This document shows positions 53,311 through 57,662 of a DNA stretch of 57,662 bases, piece by piece. Position numbers and translations under genes: made by a program. The notes beneath the pieces were generated by a model that made no database searches, had not been told where the DNA came from, and saw nothing but the letters and a program-made list of their open reading frames with translations. The DNA is taken from positions 1 through 57,662 of the forward strand of contig JADJTW010000017.1 in assembly GCA_016710965.1 (NCBI GenBank), read 5' to 3'. Positions within the stretch are counted from its first letter, which is position 1. Every line of letters begins with the position of its first letter. The stretch comes from Flavobacteriales bacterium (GTDB taxonomy: Bacteria > Bacteroidota > Bacteroidia > Flavobacteriales_F > PHOS-HE28).

Positions 53311-54717
53311 ATGCGCATCATCACCCTTCTTCCCGCCCTCGTCGCACTGCAACTCGTCGCGCAGGATCCCTTGCGCATCTGGGGCCTCACGCCATCGGGT
53401 GGTGCCAATAGCAAGGGCACCATCTTCCGGGTGGATGCCGACGGCAACAACTTCACCACCGTCTTCGACTTCACCGATGCAAGCGGCTGGGGCCCGGAAG
53501 GCGGGCTCGTCCTCGCATCCAACGGCCTGCTCTACGGTTGCACCACTTTCGGTGGCGAGGGCGTACCCGGTGCGGGCACGCTCTTCACCATCGACCCGAC
53601 GAACGGCACATTCACGAAGCTGCGCGATTTCAACCTCAGCAACGGCGGCTACAACTGGGGCACGCCCATCGTGGGTACCGATGGCATGCTCTACGGTGCG
53701 GGCTATGCCGGCAGCACCGGTGGCGGCAGCATCTACCGCGTGGACCCCACGACCAATACCTACACCGAGGTGTACGGGCTTACCCAGGCTATCGATGGTG
53801 CTGGCATCACCGGCTCGTTGGTGCAGGGCGCCGACGGCTGGCTCTACGGTACGGGCTCGCAAGGCGGTGCCAACAACCAATCGGGCACGCTCTTCCGCTA
53901 CGATCCGGTTACCGATGTGTTCACCAAGTTGCACGACTTCGATGGTGCTGACGGTGGACGCACACCTTACGGCGGCATCTGCGAAGCGGACAATGGCTGG
54001 TTCTACGGCACCACGTACGAGGGCGGCTTCAACAACCGCGGCATCATCTACAAGTACGATGTGGTGAACGATGTCTTCACCAAGATCCACGACATGGACG
54101 ATACCGATGGCATGAATTGCTGGAGCTCCATCAAGCGGTTGGGTCCCGACCTGCTCGTGGGCTGCGTGGCCGGCGGAGGCCTCAACAGCGGCGGCTATGT
54201 CTTCACACTGGTGCCCAGTACCGATGCAATCACGCTCACCACCAACTTCTCCCTGGCCACCGGCGCCAATCCGGTGGGCGATCTGGTGAACGCGCCCGAT
54301 GGCCAGCTCTACGGCCTGCTCTCCCAAGGCGGTAGTGGCTTCTTCGGAACGCTGTGCCGCTTCGATGCGACCACGCTGCAACCCACCGTGCTCCACCATT
54401 TCGCCAATGGCGCCGATGGTGGATTGCCGCGCGGCGAACCGCTCGTGATCAGTTCAGCCGTTGGCGTACACGAGCTGGCCGCACGGCCCCTCTTCTCCGT
54501 GGGGCCGAACCCGACAGCAGGGGAGGTGACGGTGCGTTGCGAAGCAGTAGCGCTGCCGATGCAAGCGCGTGTGACCGATGCGCTCGGCCGCACCGTGCAG
54601 GTGTTCGCCGTTACGAACGCGGTGACCACGATCGATCTTGGCGATGTTCCCGGCATGCGCTCCATTACGCTCACGAGCGCGAAGGGGACGCGGACGGAGC
54701 GGGTGATGGTGGAGTAG
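53311..54717 (+). CDS. GloVer-type tandem-repeat surface protein with T9SS type A sorting domain
   Basis: This 468-residue protein has a signal peptide (MRIITLLPALVALQLVAQ). The body is made of about seven repeats of the form GxLYGxxxxGGxxxxGTLFxxDPxxxxFTKLxDF: LLYGCTTFGGEGVPGAGTLF, LYGAGYAGSTGGGSIYRV, LYGTGSQGGANNQSGTLFRY, FYGTTYEGGFNNRGIIYKY. This pattern is known as the choice-of-anchor GloVer repeat and probably forms a beta-propeller. The C-terminus is a type A sorting domain (VGPNPTAGEVTVRCEA, VTDALGRTVQVF, IDLGDVPGMRSITL). Secreted or surface-exposed; function unknown. It is transcribed from its own promoter at 53266-53294. Confidence 0.86.
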   Translation: MRIITLLPALVALQLVAQDPLRIWGLTPSGGANSKGTIFRVDADGNNFTTVFDFTDASGWGPEGGLVLASNGLLYGCTTFGGEGVPGAGTLFTIDPTNGTFTKLRDFNLSNGGYNWGTPIVGTDGMLYGAGYAGSTGGGSIYRVDPTTNTYTEVYGLTQAIDGAGITGSLVQGADGWLYGTGSQGGANNQSGTLFRYDPVTDVFTKLHDFDGADGGRTPYGGICEADNGWFYGTTYEGGFNNRGIIYKYDVVNDVFTKIHDMDDTDGMNCWSSIKRLGPDLLVGCVAGGGLNSGGYVFTLVPSTDAITLTTNFSLATGANPVGDLVNAPDGQLYGLLSQGGSGFFGTLCRFDATTLQPTVLHHFANGADGGLPRGEPLVISSAVGVHELAARPLFSVGPNPTAGEVTVRCEAVALPMQARVTDALGRTVQVFAVTNAVTTIDLGDVPGMRSITLTSAKGTRTERVMVE

Positions 54718-54849
54718 AGGATCAAGAGCGCCGAGGATGCCGGGACGCGGTGAACACGCGCGTTAGGCCATGGGCCGTAGGGGTCCGCTTTGCACGCGCA
54801 CGGGCCTGGCACGGCGAGACCACTGCGAGAGTTTAAAGGACACCTTGCG

Positions 54850-55026
54850 GTGGTCCAGATGGACGAGCCTCACTGGAAGGATATGATTGGCCAGCAGACC
54901 TTTCTTCAATGGGAGAAGCGCCGGAATGAACATTTGGCTGCGCGTGTGACGAGGAACCATACCCCTTGGTATCGTCTGGTTGATGGAAAGCTAGTCTCCA
55001 AGGTTTGGCAAGGGCCTGCGGTATGA
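54850..55026 (+). CDS. Small unknown protein (about 58 residues), first gene of a lower-GC pair
   Basis: The GTG start at 54850 is preceded by AAAGGA at 54835-54840, a plausible ribosome site; an ATG three codons on (54859) is the alternative. The protein (MVQMDEPHWKDMIGQQTFLQ onward) is soluble, basic and Trp-rich, with KRRNEHLAARV and HTPWYRLVDGKLVSKVWQG. Its end overlaps the next gene as ATGA, the mark of a true operon pair. Base composition drops visibly here against the GC-rich neighbours, which suggests horizontal acquisition. I do not recognise the family. Confidence 0.5.
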   Translation: MVQMDEPHWKDMIGQQTFLQWEKRRNEHLAARVTRNHTPWYRLVDGKLVSKVWQGPAV

Positions 55027-55511
55027 GAGTTTGGTTTCTCTTCCAAGCTTCTGATTGGATTGATTTGGTTGGGATCCTTGTGGATGCACTTCTCGCGGTC
55101 TGGATAATCAATCGACTCAAGGATCGGTCGGCCAATCGGAGAACGCTGAAGGATCACTTCATCGAGGAAATCAAGGGAATACGGGCGGAGTATGCCAAGT
55201 GCCTCAGTAATCTATACTCAAGCAAATCCATCGCAGCGAATGTTCTTCCGTGGTTCAAGTTGATGAACATGAAGATTGACGATGTCGCGAAGCATGTTCA
55301 TCGCAAATACAAGATTGACCGGGACAAGCTGCGGCCTTATCAAATCGATTTGCGCGAGCTCGTTACGAACAATGATGATTTCGTACGCCACTTCAATTCG
55401 GGCCGTCCGGTGGTGTTTACCACTCAATCCAAGAATGAATTGATGATGTTCCAGCAAAGCAACGTTCATCTATTCAATGACATCATTATCAGTATCAATG
55501 ATTTTGATTAG
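55023..55511 (+). CDS. Membrane-anchored unknown protein (162 residues), second gene of the pair
   Basis: MRVWFLFQASDWIDLVGILVDALLAVWIIN forms one N-terminal membrane helix, followed by a cytoplasmic-looking helical domain (RLKDRSANRRTLKDHFIEEIKGIRAEYAKCLSNLY; KLRPYQIDLRELVTNNDDFV). The product is lower in GC-rich codons (Ile, Asn, Lys) than surrounding proteins. The start overlaps the previous stop (ATGA). The architecture, one helix plus a helical cytoplasmic domain and a small soluble partner, is seen in some defence or toxin-antitoxin pairs, but no motif proves that. It lies directly upstream of an IS110-family transposase. Confidence 0.68.
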   Translation: MRVWFLFQASDWIDLVGILVDALLAVWIINRLKDRSANRRTLKDHFIEEIKGIRAEYAKCLSNLYSSKSIAANVLPWFKLMNMKIDDVAKHVHRKYKIDRDKLRPYQIDLRELVTNNDDFVRHFNSGRPVVFTTQSKNELMMFQQSNVHLFNDIIISINDFD

Positions 55512-55574
55512 CGTTGGGTGAGGGTGCACCTCTTGGCCACCTAGTCCGCAGATTCTGTGTTACGATGGCGTGTT

Positions 55575-56681
55575 TTAGTTTTGATGCACGGTATTTTCCG
55601 AGAGCGGCTTCAAGCCAGCTCGTTCAGGGCAGCCTCCAGGGGCTGCCCTTTTTCGTTGTCCGTAGCAGGCGCCCGGTGCTGCCGATCGTAGGGTGTGTTG
55701 TTCTTCCAAAGGGGTGTAGGCAAGCACTAGTGTTTTGCGTTGGACAGCGGCCACGGCTTTCATCTTCACGCCGTGCTTGGAGACGAGGCGCTTGAAGAAC
55801 TCCTTGCTCTTGGCTTCGCTGCGGATGCGCGAGAGCGCTGGCATGTACAGGGCTTTGCGGATGTGCCGATTGCCTTTCTTGGACAACCTGCCGGGCTTAT
55901 GCACGGAGGTTCCTGAGTCATGCTTCTCCACGTCGAGCCCGGCGTACTTGGTCAGTTGGCGTTGGTTGCGCACCATGTGGAAGCCGTTGGTTTCAGCCAG
56001 TATGATCGTCATGGTCAACCAACCGATACCCGGGGCGGTGCATACTCTTGCTATACGCTCTTCCAGTTCCTTCTCTCTCCTGATCAGTGCGTGCAGGTCG
56101 GTCTCCACCTCCTTTACCTGCCGCTCCAAGAAGCCGATACGACCCTTGAGCCGCTTGATCGTGTACGGGTTGCTGAAGGCGCCGGCCTTTTCAGCGTGCA
56201 ACTGGTTCTTTGCCGAGGCGAGTGCTTGCTGGATATCCTCCCGCTCGCGCGTCAGGTGCTTCATCCGGATGTAGACCTCCTGGGGCTTCTCCCAAGCATC
56301 GAGCTGGCGCTCCATGCCCATCAGGGCCAGGGTGCGCGCCGATGAGCCGTCGTCCACCGAACGCAGGTTGATGGACCTGGCGAATGCCTTGGCCTTGTTC
56401 GGCAAGACCACATGCACCCGGCACCCGCCGTCGAAGAGCGCACATGCGAGTTGCTCGTGATAGACGCCTGTGGCCTCCATCACCATGGGTAATGCGATCT
56501 CTTCTTCACGCAGCTTGTTCTGCCAGGCCATGAACCTAGCGAAGCCCTGCTTGTTGTTCTTGAACGCACGGGTCTGCTTGCAATCGCTTCCCCGCAGTTC
56601 CTTCGAGCAGCAGAAGGCTGCCACGAACTCGTCCTTTGCGCAATCGATGCCTATGGATTGGCGCACGATCCCTGTCTTCAT
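55575..56681 (-). mobile_element. IS110-family transposase (DEDD), frame-shifted C-terminus
   Basis: This 368-residue transposase has an N-terminal RuvC-like DEDD domain (GIDCAKDEF, D13; MVMEATGVYHEQL, E69; RSVDDGSSARTLALMG, where the usual second Asp of KTDxxDA reads Ser) and a helical linker. The C-terminal Tnp_20 domain is VCTAPGIGWLTMTIILAE, KYAGLDVEKHDSGTSVHKPGRLSKKGNRHIRKAL. After LAYT the frame drifts. Reading GGG for GGGG at 55711-55714 gives LAYTLWKNNTPYDRQ and a stop at 55610, the normal IS110 ending (about 356 residues). One extra base is therefore likely. IS110 elements are guided by a non-coding bridge RNA encoded next to the transposase; about 357 bp of non-coding DNA lies on its 5' side (56682-57038). 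Confidence 0.9.
55627..55653 (+). terminator. Rho-independent terminator on the plus strand at the transposase 3' end
   Basis: GGGCAGCC (55627-55634), a 6-nt loop, GGCTGCCC (55641-55648) and TTTTT form a perfect 8-bp terminator. It works only on the plus strand, so it would stop transcripts entering the IS from the upstream gene pair, while lying within codons of the transposase on the minus strand. Confidence 0.8.
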
Positions 56682-57038
56682 CGTTGACTTGGGTTTTAGA
56701 TGTGTGCTCCCTGGCCAGGCACCTGAAGGAATTGCTCCCGTCGCACTTTTCTCATCTCGGTATTCGAGCTACTGGCTTCCTCAGGTCAGCGCTCTACATT
56801 CTGTTCTGGCTCAAAGGAGCAAGGAGAAGCATGAGGTAAGCTCTGCGAATCAGCATGTTCGTTGAACTGCTTAGGGTCTCCACAAACTCTCATGCCCCTT
56901 CCTTCAGGTACTTGCCCATGGGGTCATGGGGCGAACATATGAGGGTCTCCCATCTTCGGGGATCCTGTCTTCGAGGCAAGTCCTGACCGCTAACCCCCCG
57001 CCAATTCCTTCGTAAGAACCCCATCGACCCCATGCGCT
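56682..57038. other. 357 bp non-coding, 5' side of the IS110 transposase
   Basis: No convincing gene is visible. It holds several short palindromic stretches, for example around CTGGCCAG near 56712 and paired CATGCCCC/GGGGCG-type segments near 56890-56932, and repeated GGGTCTCC near 56875 and 56943. In IS110 elements of this orientation the bridge RNA lies upstream of the transposase, so it may be here; the IS boundaries could not be fixed. Confidence 0.4.
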
Positions 57039-57662
57039 ATGATCCTTTCCTCCATGTCCCTGGCCGAGATCGCCGCAGCCCTGCACAGGGATGTGGTGGA
57101 TCTTGCAGCGGCATGTGGCGGAGGAGTATTGGGAAATGGAGCGCGACCACCGCAAGGGCGGTAAAGGCGTCATCACGCAATTCGGGGACTTCACCTCGGC
57201 CGCTCGCATCCAGTGGATGTACGTGGTCACCATCAGCCCCAACAAGACCACCTTGTATCCGCTGGGCTGGTACTACACGCGCCAGGGGCTCCACAGCATG
57301 CAGATAGATGCGGTGGGTCCGGCCACCTTGATCAGGCCGCACGTACTGGACCGCTACCGCGTGCGCTACTTCAAGGATGCCGACTGCATAGGTGCCTTGC
57401 TGGAAATGCACAAACGCAATTACGACAAGGCCTGTGAGCCGCGCCCGTACAAGGGCAAACCATCCATTGCCAGCGCGGTGCAGGACGGCTACTTCCTCAG
57501 CGACCGCGAAGTGGTGGATGGCGTTGTGGACTTCCACACCTTCTACGATGTGCAGATGGGCGCCAAGGAGCCCGCGCTACGCGATATGCGCAAGTTGCTG
57601 GAGTGGCGCCGCTACTTCACGGCCACCAACCCCAAGATCGGCAACAACCAGCCCGATGCGTA
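57039..57662 (+). CDS. Unknown protein, partial at window edge, probable one-base frameshift near 57108
   Basis: From the ATG at 57039 (or 57054) the frame reads MILSSMSLAEIAAALHRDVVDLAA and then degrades. The frame that starts at 57091 reads RHVAEEYWEMERDHRKGGKG and stays open to the end of the window (FTSAARIQWMYVVTISPNKTT, YYTRQGLHSMQIDAVGP, KPSIASAVQDGYFLSDREVVDGVVDFHTFYDV). One missing base around 57105-57112 would join the two. The visible approximately 208 residues show no signal peptide, no membrane helix and no motif I recognise. The C-terminus lies outside the window. Confidence 0.55.

Noticed and set aside
1..57662. tRNA, rRNA, riboswitch and CRISPR genes
   Set aside because: I looked in the intergenic gaps for cloverleaf ends, CCA tails, conserved rRNA segments and repeat-spacer arrays and saw none; gaps are mostly too short.

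Overview
The window looks like a GC-rich Bacteroidota chromosome, most likely Flavobacteriales-like (inference). The evidence is many type IX secretion (T9SS) cargo proteins with type A or type B C-terminal sorting domains, a PorP/SprF-family protein, a menaquinone cluster, a ddl-PASTA-rluD neighbourhood, and -7 promoter boxes resembling the Bacteroidota consensus TAnnTTTG. I see no rRNA, tRNA or CRISPR array. Genes are tightly packed, with many ATGA, GTGA or TGATG stop/start overlaps.

Layout. 1-4249 (minus): surface-polysaccharide genes (two glycosyltransferases, a methyltransferase, a flippase). 4323-10293: rdgB, ddl, a PASTA membrane protein, a T9SS cargo protein and rluD. 10286-16563 (minus): menaquinone operon in the order thioesterase-menF-menD-menA-menC-menE, without menB. 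16601-18360: an orphan OmpR-type response regulator and a small T9SS protein, closed by a strong terminator. 18360-29015: an AddB-like nuclease and an AddA-like helicase-nuclease, separated by a 79-residue protein and two paralogous T9SS type B proteins. 29043-35601 (minus): three T9SS surface proteins, a metzincin/beta-helix protein and two tandem delta-60-repeat paralogs, joined by a perfect 224-bp direct repeat. 35714-38609: an MbnP-like lipoprotein with two di-haem MauG/cytochrome c peroxidase-like proteins. 38661-40158: a dihydrolipoamide-dehydrogenase-like flavoprotein that lacks the redox cysteines. 40328-47442: a giant PKD adhesin, a TPR/PD40 protein and a PorP/SprF partner, probably one secretion unit. 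47452-47974: a compact element bounded by 19-bp inverted repeats with inner hairpins, carrying a GxxExxY putative nuclease. 47979-54717: ABC-F protein, membrane protein, serine hydrolase and a T9SS repeat protein. 54850-57038: a lower-GC two-gene cassette and an IS110-family transposase. 57039-end: a partial unknown gene.

At least five genes, possibly seven, contain one-base length changes, often in homopolymers, that break otherwise intact reading frames (methyltransferase, delta-60 paralog, flavoprotein, membrane protein twice, transposase, probably the last gene and perhaps the flippase end). This density points to residual long-read or assembly errors more than to real gene decay, so the broken genes should be read as probably intact. 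The most novel-looking item is the inverted-repeat GxxExxY element at 47452-47974.
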